A stretch of DNA of 64,000 nt from Tetragonia tetragonoides (Eukaryota > Streptophyta > Magnoliopsida > Caryophyllales > Aizoaceae): positions 21,407,307-21,471,306 of the forward strand of contig CM076139.1 of assembly GCA_038025085.1 (NCBI GenBank). The letters run 5' to 3'. The notes beneath the pieces are model-generated. The model saw only the letters and a program-made list of their open reading frames with translations. It was not told the origin of the DNA and ran no database searches. Below are positions 10,786-22,871 of this stretch, in pieces. The position numbers were made by a program, and so were the translations under genes. Every line of letters begins with the position of its first letter. Positions within the stretch are counted from its first letter, which is position 1.

Positions 10786-10926
10786 CAAATTACTGAATTG
10801 CCATTAATGAGGCATGTGCATGGCACATGACCTCATTAATGAATGGATCAAATCAAGCCATCCTTTTATTTGAGATCCAATGGCTACAAAGTGCTCTCAT
10901 GCTCTCATGGTAAAACTGATCTCATG

Positions 10927-10928
<2 letters not shown>

Positions 10929-10982
<54 letters not shown>
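10929..10982. repeat. (TA)n microsatellite
   Basis: About 27 uninterrupted TA repeats at the right border of the 8804-10928 element. Confidence 0.95.
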
Positions 10983-10985
<3 letters not shown>

Positions 10986-11076
10986 GTCCTTATTCGTGTG
11001 GTGCCGACACGTGAGATGCCACATAGACAAGCCACATCGTGTGGTGAAGGGTGCACTAGGGAAACTCTATCAGCAG

Positions 11077-12415
11077 TGTGAGAACAATTGTTCCTTAATA
11101 GACAGTTTGTGAGATAAAATATAAGTAACGAAAGCAATAACAATGTAAATAACACACATGCTTTTTAACGTGGAAAACCTCCTACGCTCGAATAGGAGTA
11201 AAAACCACGACCCAGTTACTTGGAATTTTGACAAACTACTTCTCTTATAACCAGAGCCAAACAGGATACAACACAGTATCCTAAGCACATAACACACCGT
11301 CACTAGTATGTTGCAACACACCCTCCAAGCTACACGCTAACTCAGAATAATACTCTACGCTTCTCACTAAGCTAGAGTAATTACAGATCTATTTGAGTAT
11401 AATGATTGCGTTATAACTCACTTCTTGAATAAGCAAATAAGACTACAATGTAAACCTATTATGCAATGAGTATGCAAAGGAAAGACCCAAACGGATCTGA
11501 CAGTGAACAGGGTCCAAAGGTTGTTCTCATTGTAATGTTGGACTGGACGACTTGGATAATGTTTTGAAAACTCTCTTTGCATGTCAAAACTCTCTCAAGG
11601 CATGAAGTAAACTGAGGGTATACTCCACCTTATATAGGGGAGGTGAAGGCTCAGTTTCCTTCTATGTTAAATCACTTTCCAAAAGATAAGATCAAATCTC
11701 CAAAAAGATATCCTAGAGTTTGAGATAAAGTAAAACTCTTTTTGCTTTATAAAACCCTAATGAATATAAATTCGTCCAACATATTTTACAGATGATTTTG
11801 GCCAGCTAATAAAGGTATATTATCAGAATATAAATTCTAAAAGATGATAGAGTTATTCCATAAGATAATACTTTCCATAACAAATAATCCTTTGCCATAA
11901 AGTAAAAGATAATATCTTTTCCAAAATAAAATATTTTTCCAATCTGTAAAATCGACTTTCCATCGTTTTAAAACTTCCAAAATAATTTGTATTTCACCAG
12001 TAAAATATTATGCAAAATCCTAAAAAGATAATGCACAAAATATTGAAGAAATCACAATACGTTAAATGCAAAACGTCGAGATTTGCTGGACATAGAGAAC
12101 AGGATTCACCAGGTTGTTCCTCTGTTCTCTTTGAACCTTTATGCACTTTAACCTTTGTGTATGTTCATCCTTTGTCAAGACCAATTTGAATCCAACCTAT
12201 AATACACTCAATGCATAGTAGATGAAGACTAATAATAGAAATACCAACTAATTAAAGACATAGTATTCATGTCTTGTAAGGATCCAAGCATCTTCATGAG
12301 CAATCATGGATCAAGCGGTTCAACTTCTTGAATCATTCAAGTAAACCTGCCATCATTGTTAGTTCACGAAGATAAGGACACTTTGTTTGTTATCATCAAA
12401 ACCAGGAACCCAACA
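11077..12415 (-). repeat. Copia-type LTR relic
   Basis: On the minus strand the segment starts TGTTGGGTTCCTGG and ends in TGTTCTCACA. It is preceded by TTTGTCATCATCAAAAAGG GGAAAA (12416-12440), a polypurine tract of the kind seen in plant copia elements. Inside are CTATATAAGG-like promoter words near 11630 and the ACGTGGAAAACC / AAAACCACG block common in copia LTRs. Only a short internal remnant follows to about 12600, with no coding frame. I could not define a target duplication. Confidence 0.65.
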
Positions 12416-12599
12416 ATTTTCCCCTTTTTGATGATGACAAACTCGTGTGCTTATCTAGAGCTAGATACTAACTATGTAAAATACAAACTAACTCACGCTT
12501 ACCTTAACTTACCATTGCTTTGAACCTACCAACAGAACCAGGGTAAGTAGGAACAGGGTTCACAACTTCATTCAAAACTAATCCTGCACTTTTGTTAGC

Positions 12600-13318
12600 T
12601 TACATGTGATAAGTCCAATAGTTTGCCAATCCATTAAAACCGGAACTCAATATGTGGGCATGACACGTAAGCCGACACGTAAGCACAAACTTGCCACATA
12701 GATTGACATATCATCCACCATTAACGTTTTATCATTGGTTGACTTAATTAATTACATATTTATTAGCATATTTCCAAATTACAAAATAAAATAACTTTAG
12801 TTAAGTAAGTCAAAAAATTATTAATCTGACTCCGTTGGATTGTATTTGAAAAATGCTTCAAAATAAGATATATATGTATATGTGTCCTATAAAAGTCGGG
12901 TCCTTTCCATGCGGTGATGACACGTAGTACGTCACATAAGACGGAATGTTTGTGTGAAGATGACACGTAGACGTGACATGTGCACAACTTTGTCACATAC
13001 TTTTAGTTGTGCCATATAAAATGAGCATGAAGTATCAACTTTAGTGCAAATATATTGTTAATGGAGAATGAGTTTATTCCATTTTTTTATTAATTGAATT
13101 ACTTATTAAAACTAGAGTACATATACTGTTTTTATTGTGGTATGAAATATCATTTTCAAGAATTAGCATGCTTCATATGATAGAAATCTTTGCAAAAATA
13201 AAATAAAATGAATTTTATGAATAATATTAATAATTTCACTTCAAATATTTTAAACATTATACTATTAACTATATTTATAAAGTTATTTTACGAGTCCGTG
13301 CAAAGGAATAAAACCTAG
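12600..13318. other. Intergenic DNA with scattered GACACGT words
   Basis: No gene seen. The block at 12885-13010 resembles 10983-11050: both start GGGTCCTT, then carry GTGNTGNCGACACGT-like and CCACAT words. The two may be ends of one old element interrupted by the LTR relic. The relation is visible but weak. Confidence 0.35.
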
Positions 13319-13327
13319 TAAAAATAA

Positions 13328-13790
13328 GCCAAAACTGTTGATAACTACCTTTTTCGCAAAACTTTTTCCAAATAACCACCTTATATAAGTTTTTTTTTGT
13401 GGATAGCCACCTTATATGGACTTCGAGTTTTTTAATCACCACTTCCGGTCACTTTTCGGGCAAACACTATTTCTTTTGACTGTTTTACCCCTCCTTATTT
13501 GACCTTTTATACTTTGACTAACCCAAAAGCAATTCAGAAAAATCGATTGAAAAGAAAACAACTTCCCTCCTTCTTCAATGTTTTTGGGTAAGTTAAAGTA
13601 TAAAAGGTCAAATAAGAAGGAAGTGTAAAACAGTCAGAAAAAATAGTGTTTGCCCGGAAAGTGTCCAGAAGTGGTGATTTAAAAACTCAAAGTCCATATA
13701 AGATGGTCATCCACAAAAAAAAAAAAAACTTATATAAGGTGGTTATTTGAAAAACGTTTTGCTAAAAAGGTGGTTAATAACAATTTTTCC
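13328..13790. mobile_element. Fold-back Mutator-type MITE with 9-bp target duplication
   Basis: 463 bp made almost wholly of two inverted arms of about 200 bp. The left end GCCAAAACTGTTGATAACTA pairs with the inverted right end GGAAAAATTGTTATTAACCA, and both continue CCTTTTT, AAATAACCACCTTATATAAG. The 9-bp duplication TAAAAATAA flanks it at 13319-13327 and 13791-13799. A 9-bp duplication with long TIRs is diagnostic of Mutator-like elements. No coding capacity. Confidence 0.88.
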
Positions 13791-13799
13791 TAAAAATAA

Positions 13800-14261
13800 T
13801 AAACAAGTTTCGCTATATAAACCAACGGGTTTATAACATGATTGAAGATAGATGAGATGTTGTATATATATATATATTTTTTTGTATTTTTTCCTACAAT
13901 TGATGCAATATTGTAGGTTTATAGCATATTAAGAGATATATTCATAGAAGAGAGTTTTTGTATCCGAATATGACATAAGCAAAATACATCTTGAGAATTT
14001 GCACAAAAAGATATTTTTTTTTTAATATAACACGCAAAACGTGCATCCCACATGAATAGAACTGGAAAAGGCTACATGTACACTAAGTGTATGTTGCTAG
14101 ATATACACAAAGCATCTAAGCCTTACACTTGGCAAGCTACTTGAATATTGGGTGAATCTCATTAAATGTGGGTAAGAACCTTTTTCAAATGAAATTTCAA
14201 ATTGATTTTGAAATTTTGGATTTGAAATTCAAATGAAAAAGCAAATAAGCATTTAATACTA
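13800..14261. other. Intergenic DNA upstream of the L1 element
   Basis: AT-rich with no frame longer than a few dozen codons. It may include a degraded L1 5' UTR, but I see no boundary or target duplication. Confidence 0.4.
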
Positions 14262-15574
14262 ACAACGTCGGAGGCAACGATTCCTCCATCTGCACCACCT
14301 CAACTGGGTACTGTTCCTTTGAACTCATCTTCTCCTTTGACTGTGTCAGAATCACCACCGAGGGTGGCCTCGCCGGAAGTACAGGTAAAATCACTGCATG
14401 TAGCTACTTTTGCTACAATTTCATCTAATCGTATTGCTACTGATTCGATGAAATTAAAGTTCAGTCCACCTGTGATTAAGGATGGGAAACCCATTGCAAA
14501 ATTATTAAAAGCTGAAATCGAAAATGAGAACAAGAAATTGACTACATCTTTGATTAGTTTTGTGCTTTGAGATGCACCATTTTTCAGTCAAATGGAGAAA
14601 TATGTTGCTTCTCATTGGAATTTTGTGTCTACTCCTAAATGTTTTCTTCATGAGGAAGGGTATTTCATCTTTAAATTTAATTCAAAAGTTGATATGGATG
14701 AACTACATGCTCGAGGGCCTTATGCTTTTAACTCTAACCCGTTTATCCTGCTTGAATGCCATTGTGATTTTAAAATGGACCCATCCTCATATAGAACTGT
14801 GCCTCTTTGGATCCAATTTCCAAACTTGCTCATGCATTGCTGGTCCTTGGATTCTTTTAGTAGGCTAGGAAGCTGTCTGAGAAAACCATTACAGGTTAAT
14901 AGAGTTATTGTTGAGCAAGACAGAATCTCTCTTGCACACCTTCTTATTGATGTGGATATCACTATACCATACCCCACTGAGGTTTGGTTCCATAATGATG
15001 AGGGTACTATGGTGAAACATGCTGTACAATTTGAATGGAAGCCTTCCTTTTGTCAGACTTGCAGGAAGTTTGGACACCTTGCTCCACAACTTGATGCAAA
15101 TACTACTACACAACCTGCAGAAAATCAGAAAATCCTGATAATAGAAATGCAAGAAATAGAAGAAGAAGGAATGTTTGGAGGCCGAGGCAAGCTACTGGTA
15201 CTCAAATTCCTTTAGCTCCTATGCGTGCCACTAATGCCAATGCTGCATCATCTTCAGAGATTAACGAGGAGCAGCCATTTCAGTTGATCATTTTGAATAA
15301 AATTGTTAAAGAAATGAGATGGGAAGGCAGAGAATAACAACCACAACCTACAGTTCCTGTAAGAAACTCTTTTGTTGTCCTACAAGATACAATGGTACAG
15401 GATACTAGTGTTGGTTCTCCTGTTGAATCAAATGCAGGGCAAGGTATATCAGTGATTTTGCAATCACCCATTATTGTTTTTGGCAGTAACTCTAGGATTG
15501 CAGTGTCTATGGAAAGAGACAAGGGAATGGAGGGGCCTGGGGCACGACCTCCGGATCCAAGCTCTTCCACATGA
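14262..15574 (+). pseudogene. L1 ORF1 (DUF4283 plus zinc knuckle)
   Basis: RNA-binding ORF1 protein of a plant L1. FSPPVIKDGKPIAKLLKAEI followed by YVASHWNFVSTPKCFLHEEG is the DUF4283 core typical of this family. GPYAFNSNPFIL, PLWIQFPNL and the knuckle FCQTCRKFGHLAPQ follow; the last Cys of CCHC is replaced. An in-frame stop lies at about 14568 (after SFVL) and frame changes occur near 14865, 15150 and 15337. The C-terminal segment ends at TGA 15572-15574, which overlaps the ORF2 start. It cannot make a full protein. Confidence 0.85.
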
Positions 15575-16585
15575 GGATCCTTTTTTGGACTGTGAGGGGG
15601 TTAAACAATCCCCAAAAGCAAAGGGAGGTAAAAAGGTTTATGATTAAGTACGATATCTCCTTTGCTATATTAGTAGAAACTAGAGTGAAAATTGCTGAAA
15701 TAAGTAAGGTTGTTGCGCACCTGTTTAACCACTGGTCTCACTATTGTAACCATGATCACCCAAATAATGGTAGGGTTTGTGTTATAGGACCCTTCAGTCT
15801 AGAGGGTTTTTGTTGAAAAACATTCTGATAAGTTTGTGCATTCTAGAGTTGAATTAATGACTGGAGAGAGTTTCTTTATTACTGTAATTTATGCTAGGAA
15901 TTATCCTATAGCTCGTGATAGATGTTGGCAGGATATTATTTGTTTGGGGGGTAACATATCTGCTCCATGGCTAATTGGAGGAGATTTCAACTCCACCCTT
16001 CATGTCTCTGAGATGTTACAAGCTGGTAAAACATTCTCTGGTAATGATGAGTTGCAATTCTTATTTTCTTCTTTGGGTGTGGAGGATATTAGAAGCACTG
16101 GATCTGAGTTTACTTGGTGCAATAAACAAGATGCCGATGACAGGGTTTATAGCACAATTGATCGTGTCCTTGGCAATGGGGACTGGTTCTCTACATATCC
16201 TACTGTTGAAGTTGAGTTTTTGGCCCCTTGTATCTCTGATCATTCCCATGGTATCTTACATTTCAAGAAGGATGAGCGGTTGGGGAAAAAGCGATTCAGG
16301 TTTTTCAATGGTTGGATCTCTAATGAGTCTTTTAAAGATATAGTGATTGTTGGTTGGCAGTTTACTGGAGCAGGTTCTTATATGTACAAAGTGTTGAACA
16401 AACAAAGAGCTTTCAAGGCTAAGCTGAAAAATTCTAATCTGTATTGCACTAACATAGATGCAAGAGTGAAAAATGCTAGACTTGCAGTTGAACAGGTTCA
16501 AAATGCCCTAGTGCATAATCTATTTGATAATTCCTTGATTGAACAGAAAAGGGTTGCTACTGCAAATTTGGAGAAAATATTATAA
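15571..16585 (+). pseudogene. L1 ORF2, endonuclease domain
   Basis: APE-type endonuclease at the N-terminus of ORF2, the enzyme that nicks target DNA. It starts MRILFWTVRGLNNPQKQREV; the usual N of FWNVRG is T here, at a metal-binding position. GGDFN (near 15983) and SDHSHG (near 16240) are the catalytic boxes. A stop after about 81 codons near 15815 and a frame change split the domain, and another stop ends the linker at 16585. The start ATG overlaps the ORF1 stop as ATGA. Confidence 0.85.
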
Positions 16586-16879
16586 GAAGAGGAGCATTTT
16601 CTTAGGCAAAAATTTAGAATCTTCTGAGTGAAGGCTGGGGATCCAAACACTAATATTTTCATGCTTGTGTTAAAGCTATAAGAGCAAATAATGAGATTAT
16701 ATCTATCCACACTAGTGCAGGTGTGAGACTCACTCAGCCACCAGATATTCAGAAGGAGTTTCACAGTTTCTTCCAAGGGTCAATAGGATCAGGTGCAGAG
16801 GAGATTCCTGCTATTGACCCTCAAATTGTTCCAAATGGTCATGTTTTGTCAGTTGAACAATAGATTGCTTTGTGTGCAG

Positions 16880-18083
16880 AGTCTCCCCCCCCCCCCCAAG
16901 AAATCAAGCATGCTCTTTGGGAGATGGATGGTGATAAGGCGCAAGGTTCAGATGGTTTTACAATAGTTTTTTAGATGTCTTCCTGGATACTGTGGGGTAG
17001 GACATAGTACAGGCTATTCAGAGTACATTATATTCAGGTAAAATCCTTAAGGCCTTGAATTGTGCATCTATTACCCTGGTGCCTAAGAAAGACAATCCTA
17101 TGTATGTGAGTGACTATAGACCTATTGCCTACTGCAATATCTTGTACAAAATTATGTCTAAAGCACTTGCTAATAGATTGTGTGAGGTCCTTGATACTAT
17201 TATTAGTCCAAAACAGTCAATTTTTGTTAAAGGAAGATTTATTGGAGATACTATAGTGTTAGCTCATGAATTGATTAAATTCTATGGTAGAAAAGGGCTC
17301 TCTCCTAGATGCACTATAAAAGTTGATTTGAGCAAACCCTATGACTCCATTGAGTGAAGTTTCCTTGAGCAAGTCCTGATTGGGCTTCAGTTTCCTGTGC
17401 AATTTGTCAACTGCTTGAAGATGTGTATCTGCACAGTTAGCTATTCTATTTTGTTTAATGGAGTGCCTTTAAAACCCTTTAAAGCTAAGAGAGGATTGAG
17501 ACAAGGGGATCCAATCTCTCCTTATCTTTTTTGTGATAGCAATGAAATATTTATCAAGAAGCCTAAGAGAACTGAAAAAACAATCATGACTTCAGGTTTC
17601 ACCCTAGATGCAAGAAATTTGAACTGGTTCACAGTATATTTGCAGATGAGCTCCTGCTCTTCTCTAGAGGTGATATTACTTTTGTACAACTTATGTTTGC
17701 TCAGTTCAAGCAAGCTCTTTTCTGAATGCTCTGGGTTATGTGCAAATGCCAATAAGTCAGAGGTTTATTTTGGTGGTGTGATAGATTGTGATCAAGAGAA
17801 TATTCTTCAGTGTCTGGGAATGCAAGCTGGTGAACTCCCTTTCAGATACCTTGGTATCCTTCTCACATAAAAAAAACTGGATGTGGGGTATTATGATCCA
17901 CTGATTCAAAAGCTCACTAACAGAATTCGGTCTTGGACAACGAAGTTTCTCTTATATGCAGGTAGATTGCAACTGCTCAAGTCAATGTTGTTTGCCATGA
18001 ACAACTACTGGACGCAATTCTTTAACCTGCATGTGTCTGTGATACACAAGATAGAGCAACTGTGTAGAAGGTTTCTCTGGACT
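16880..18083 (+). pseudogene. L1 ORF2, reverse transcriptase domain
   Basis: RT fingers and palm: DGDKAQGSDGF near 16930, [44 protein letters not shown], and the catalytic box, which reads SIFADELLLFSRGD at about 17640. Plant L1 enzymes carry FADD, so the second Asp is Glu here. Later motifs FRYLGI and RLQLLKSMLFAM mark the thumb. Stops occur near 16975 and 17355 and several frames are used. The sequence breaks at RRFLWTG, where the solo LTR entered, and continues at 20946. Confidence 0.88.
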
Positions 18084-18088
18084 GGTTT

Positions 18089-20940
18089 TGTAATACCCCG
18101 TATTATTATTCATTTTAGAATAATAATTATTTAAAAAGAGAATGAAAATTTGGATTTAAAATATTAATTGGGCTCATGATTTAAAATGCCTAATTAATGT
18201 ATGGGTTGTTTTGGATCCAATTAAATTAATTGGGCCAAAATAAAAGAAAGAAATTGGGCTTGATTATTTTCGGATTGGCCGATAATAGTTAAGGCCTAAT
18301 TAGGGCCATTATTTTCGGCCAAGAGCCGAAAATATGGAGCAAGATCAGTTTTTATTTTGTGAAAATTATTTCCTAAAAAGGTGGATTTTGAGAGGGTTTG
18401 ACTGGTTATTAGTTTGGGAAGTTGAAGGAAAAAAGGAAGGAGTAGAATTAGGGATTTGGTTTCCTAATTGGACTCAACTTCCTCACTCATCAACTTAACC
18501 TAGACAAAACAAAAAAAAAGCCACTCATCTCTCACTCTCTCAAACTCACGCACGACACCAGGAGCAAAAGAAGAGAAGTTCATCACTCTCTTACAATTCA
18601 TTCTTTGCTCACTTTTATTCCTTGATTTTCAAGTAAGTGTTCAAAACTTGTTTTCTTTGATTATTAAAAGCTTTTAGATTCAATTCAAGTATGAGTTTTA
18701 TGAACCCTAATTTTGTATGAGTAAACCCTAATTTAGTTTTGCCTATGGTTTTCTAGATTCTATTATTTTTGCATGATAGGATCATGATTAGGGTTTGAGT
18801 TGTTGTTTTATTGAATTGAATCAAAGCTTGAATGCAAAAAGGTTAGATCTTTGTAATTTAATTAAATCTGGATATTTATTAATTGTGGATTTAATTAGAT
18901 TAGGGTTTGTTAAATTTGTTAACAAAAAAAAAAAAAAGGGTGTCCGGCTGGCCGAACACGGCCAGGCCGTGTACAGCGCACGACTAGACCGTGCGCAGCC
19001 GTAGGATGGCTGTCACGGCCTCCAGCCGTGACTGTCACGGCCACCGCCGCCGCTGGACGGTGGTCAGCGGCGGTGGTGCCGAGGTGTTTGATGTTGGTGA
19101 TGGTGGTTTACTAGTTTGACTTGTTTTTAGGGTTTTGGAAAGTTTCCTAATTTAGTTTTTGTAAATTGTTTTTGGAAACTTTGAGCATGCATGAGTAACA
19201 AAATTCCAGCAACTTAATTAATTTAATTAAGGGTACTAAATCATCATTAAAGTTTAATAAAGTGGTTTAGAAGTCAAGGTATTGACTATTGTGTATTGTG
19301 GATTTGATAGGACCCGTTGACCGCGCTTAAACGTAAGGAGCTTACGTTGTTGATTGTCGTGATTGCGTATTGCTAAAGGTAATTCATATCTAGATGAATT
19401 ATGTAATCTCTTTGTCATAATTCATATCTATTGGGATTTTTATTCATTTGTCTAGTATTGGATTGAGAATGTGAATTCATATTTGGACTTGTGAGTATTT
19501 TGAAAAGGGATAATTAATGTTTATTCCTTGTGATAATTCGTATAGAATTATATGTTAGTGAATACATGTATAATGTTGGAAATTCACTTCGTGTAGCAAT
19601 GTCTACTTGTTAATATTCATGCGAGGAGATGCATGTTTTATTATTGGTTATTGAACGAAAATTTTAAGAATTGTTCAATTGGAATATAGCTTGAAATTGC
19701 TATTTTTGGTATCATGTTAGTAAGCATGTGAATCATGTTAGAAGCATGCTACTTCAATAAGTTGAAATGAACTTTGACTATTGAACTAGGTGGTTTTGAA
19801 TTGAGGCCTAGATGCCATTCATGTAAAATTTGCCATCGAAAATTGTAACCATATTGTGTTACGTGAGTGCCAAGATTATGTGTATTACTTGTTATGTGAT
19901 CACCTTGAATTAATGAATTGAGAGTTAAGATTTCTTTGGTAATGGATCCACCGAAGGATGCGAATGGAAATTTGTCACTTGTTACGTTGAGTGGTTCCAT
20001 TGGTTATGGCCTCAATGTATTTAGTTAAAGCTTGTATCCATACAAAGAGAAATTGGGCAAGTGAAGTTTTGTGGATGAAACTGTTCTTCTTGTAAACCTA
20101 AGGGTTGAGAGAGGGTATGCATACTTAGGAACACCTAGAAGTACTTCGGGAGTCATCTATACTCCGGGACAGTTGATCCCTCTTTTGCCATTGTGCACGG
20201 GACTAAGATCCTATTGAATCGACTGCGGTTGGTTTGACAATTCATGCGATTCTCTTCTCTCTAATGAGCTTGGCTAATGGATAATAATAAATATGAGAGT
20301 CATTATTTGGTGATTATTGTGTCTTTAAGTTTAAAGCATGTTGTCTTTATTTTTCTTAAAGTATGATCACTATTTTCATTGGATTAAGTATATGGACTTA
20401 ACTTGGAGATTGAAATGGATTATGTGGTTATGAATTACTCAGCGTAGCTGATTGGTTGTTTTTCTTTTTACTTGTGTTTGTTGTCCATTTCTCTTCAACG
20501 GTGCACCTATGATGAACCTATATGGAATTCGTCTTTATGGGGGAGTAGATTGACAGGATTTGTAGCTTTAGGAGTAGAGCTAGTGAGAAGGCGACAAAAG
20601 AAGATCGTAAATCTTCTAAGAACAATTAATCTTGTTGTTTAGTTTGGAACTTCTTTTACTATTGGGATTTTATATTGTAACGAGATTAATTCTCTTGCAT
20701 GAGAATTAATAAGTTTAATATTTCTATTTCATTTGGATTATTTGTTTTAAGTTAGTTGGAAAAGATAGTTAATATTTAATTATCTAGTACGTACGTTAGG
20801 ATATAAACATTTGGTCTTTCAAGCCTTGTATTTAACTTGAACATTAAATACGGCGGTAGCGCTTCGAATTTCTAGGGTTTTTCCGCTGCAACTCGTGATT
20901 TTAAATGGTTTTAAATTACACGAAAATTCGGGGTGTTACA
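18089..20940. mobile_element. Solo LTR, 2852 bp, probable Ty3/gypsy
   Basis: Starts TGTAATACCCCG and ends CGGGGTGTTACA, an inverted 11-12-bp terminal pair with TG...CA ends. GGTTT occurs at 18084-18088 and again at 20941-20945, a 5-bp target duplication. No primer site, polypurine tract or coding region is present, so this is a single LTR left by recombination. Long LTRs with TGTAAYACCCC ends are common in plant gypsy lineages; the lineage is not assigned. It contains a poly-A run at 18925 and a GC-rich block at 18940-19080. Confidence 0.88.
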
Positions 20941-20945
20941 GGTTT

Positions 20946-21790
20946 TGCCAATCATAGCAGCAAAGCTCTGGTTTCTTGGCATGACCTAAGTACCCCTACA
21001 ACTCAGGGTGGTCTTGACATATTTGATTTGACAACATGGAATAAAGCTGCCATTGGGAAGTTACTTTGGGATGTGCAGCATCATAAGGAGAAACTCTGGG
21101 TGAAGTGGATCAATGCTTATTACATAAAGCAAGGATCTTTTTGGTCAGCCACAAAGCCTGCACAAGCCTCTTGGCTGATACAAAAGGTGTTTGACCTGAG
21201 AAGTTAGTTATTTGGGCATATCCAGAATCAGAGGAATGCAAAATATAAAATGGGACATGTTTATAAGACTCTGAAGCCTGCTGCAGATAAGAAAGCCTGG
21301 ACAAAATTGGTTTGGTGCTCCCTGTCAGCTCCAAAATGGAATTTTATTTTATGGTTGTGTGTTCTCAACAGGTTGCCTACATGGAAGAATTTGCAGAAAA
21401 TTGGATTCCAAGGTCCTAGTATGTGTGTATTGTGTACTTGTGCAGAGAAAACTCAGGAACATATGTTTCATGAGTGTGAGTTTACAAGAATGATATGGGA
21501 GAACATGCAGGGTTGACTGCAACAGCAGCAAACTGCAACTAGGTGGGAGAACAAACAGGCCTTAGCTAGTACTCATGCAAGAAGTAGAGCACCAAAAGCA
21601 AAAATTGGATCTGCTCTCTTTGCTGCCATTGTTTACTTCATATGGAAGGAAAGGAACACTCGGATTTTCTAGGAGACAAAGTAGGATCACAAGTCCATAA
21701 CGAAGCAGACCATCTCTATGCTTCACATTCGAGGGGCTGCTGCAAAAGACAGGAAAATTCAGGAGTTTTATTTATTGAACATCTGAATTA
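20946..21790 (+). pseudogene. L1 ORF2, C-terminal part with RT zinc-binding domain
   Basis: Continues ORF2 after the solo LTR: KALVSWHDLSTPTTQGGLDI and TWNKAAIGKLLWD are the conserved post-RT segment. PKWNFILWLCVLNRLPTWKN with CVLCTCAEKTQEHMFHEC is the zf-RVT zinc-binding motif. VYFIWKERNTRIF follows. Stops lie at 21207, 21516 and near 21670. No RNase H domain is seen in this element, unlike the L1 pieces near 34 and 36 kb. Confidence 0.85.
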
Positions 21791-22359
21791 TTTTATTTGA
21801 GTTTTGGTGTAGTTTTGCTGTTTTGAACATGTAAAATGTGTGAATATTGGTTGTTTAGAATCTCTCTTCATATAGGTTTTGATTGAAACTTGTATTAGGG
21901 GGATCACTAGCCGAGTTTAGGGGAGTTTTGGAGGGAAATATACTACTGGTTTGTACGTATTGCAAAACTGATTTGGAAGTAATAAAATCTTTACTTTAAA
22001 CTAATTGAATCAGATCATTCTCCCCCTCCCCTCACAATTTTTCGGCGACCTTGCATCAACACTCACGAAGCCGTATTGTCTCACCCGCCCCCTCTCTCTC
22101 TCTCCAACCGGCGCAATCCCTTCAATTTTTTTTCCCGGTAACATTAAAACGCGGGACTTATTTTCCGGCAAAGATTAGAAATTTTCAAAATCAGTGATAT
22201 ATAGAATTTCCTAGTTGAAATTAACACCCACAAATATTCATGCTTTAATCTGCAAAGATAGAACCGAGATGTAATTTCTTTTCTAGGTTACGCCATTTTT
22301 TTTTTGGGTTATGCCATTTTTTTCCGGCGAGGTTGCGGTAAAATATTAATTTGGAAGTG

Positions 22360-22550
22360 ATGTAATTTTGCTACCAAAGTCTTCACTAACGTAAAATCCA
22401 AGTACTAACTAATTTTGCATTCAGGGATGCATTTTGCTACCACGAACTTTACTAATGTAAATACAAGTACAAACTAGCAATCAGGGATGCATTTTGCTAC
22501 CATAGACTTCACTAATGTAAAGACAAAGTACAAACTAAATTTGCTACCAA
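22360..22550 (+). repeat. Three diverged tandem repeats of about 65-75 bp
   Basis: The unit ATTTTGCTACCANNGACTT CACTAATGTAAA..AAGTACAAACTA occurs near 22367, 22430 and 22490. Copies two and three share CAATCAGGGATGCATTTTG. Function unknown. No gene lies in the surrounding 21996-22871. Confidence 0.7.
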
Positions 22551-22871
22551 TGTTTTGACAGATTGGCTGCTCTTCATTTTAATGGACATTGCCGGAAAGT
22601 AATCGGATAAGTTGGAAGATAACCGAAAACAATGAAACTCGTTTTTTTAATTTTGTTTCTATTTTCTCGCTCATGCTTTTTTTTATATATATATTTTTTT
22701 ATGGTCATTCACATTCCCTTTCTCGTTTTTTTTTTTGGCTTCAAAACATTTGGTATTTTTTTCCCCTCCATTGGCCGTCCTATTTTCCCTCCATAAGTTG
22801 CAAAAAAAATTCTTAATTATGAACATGTGGATGATTGAGATTGTTTGTGTATATCTCCCAACATACACTTA

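Larger units (their letters stand above)
14262..21995 (+). mobile_element. Plant L1 LINE, near full length, interrupted by a solo LTR
   Basis: ORF1 (14262-15574) and ORF2 (15571-18083, resuming at 20946) lie in L1 order. They are broken by many stops and shifts. A 2.85-kb solo LTR divides ORF2. The 3' UTR runs to an AATAAAATC near 21980 without a clear poly-A tail or target duplication. The element is old relative to the solo LTR inserted into it. Confidence 0.85.
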
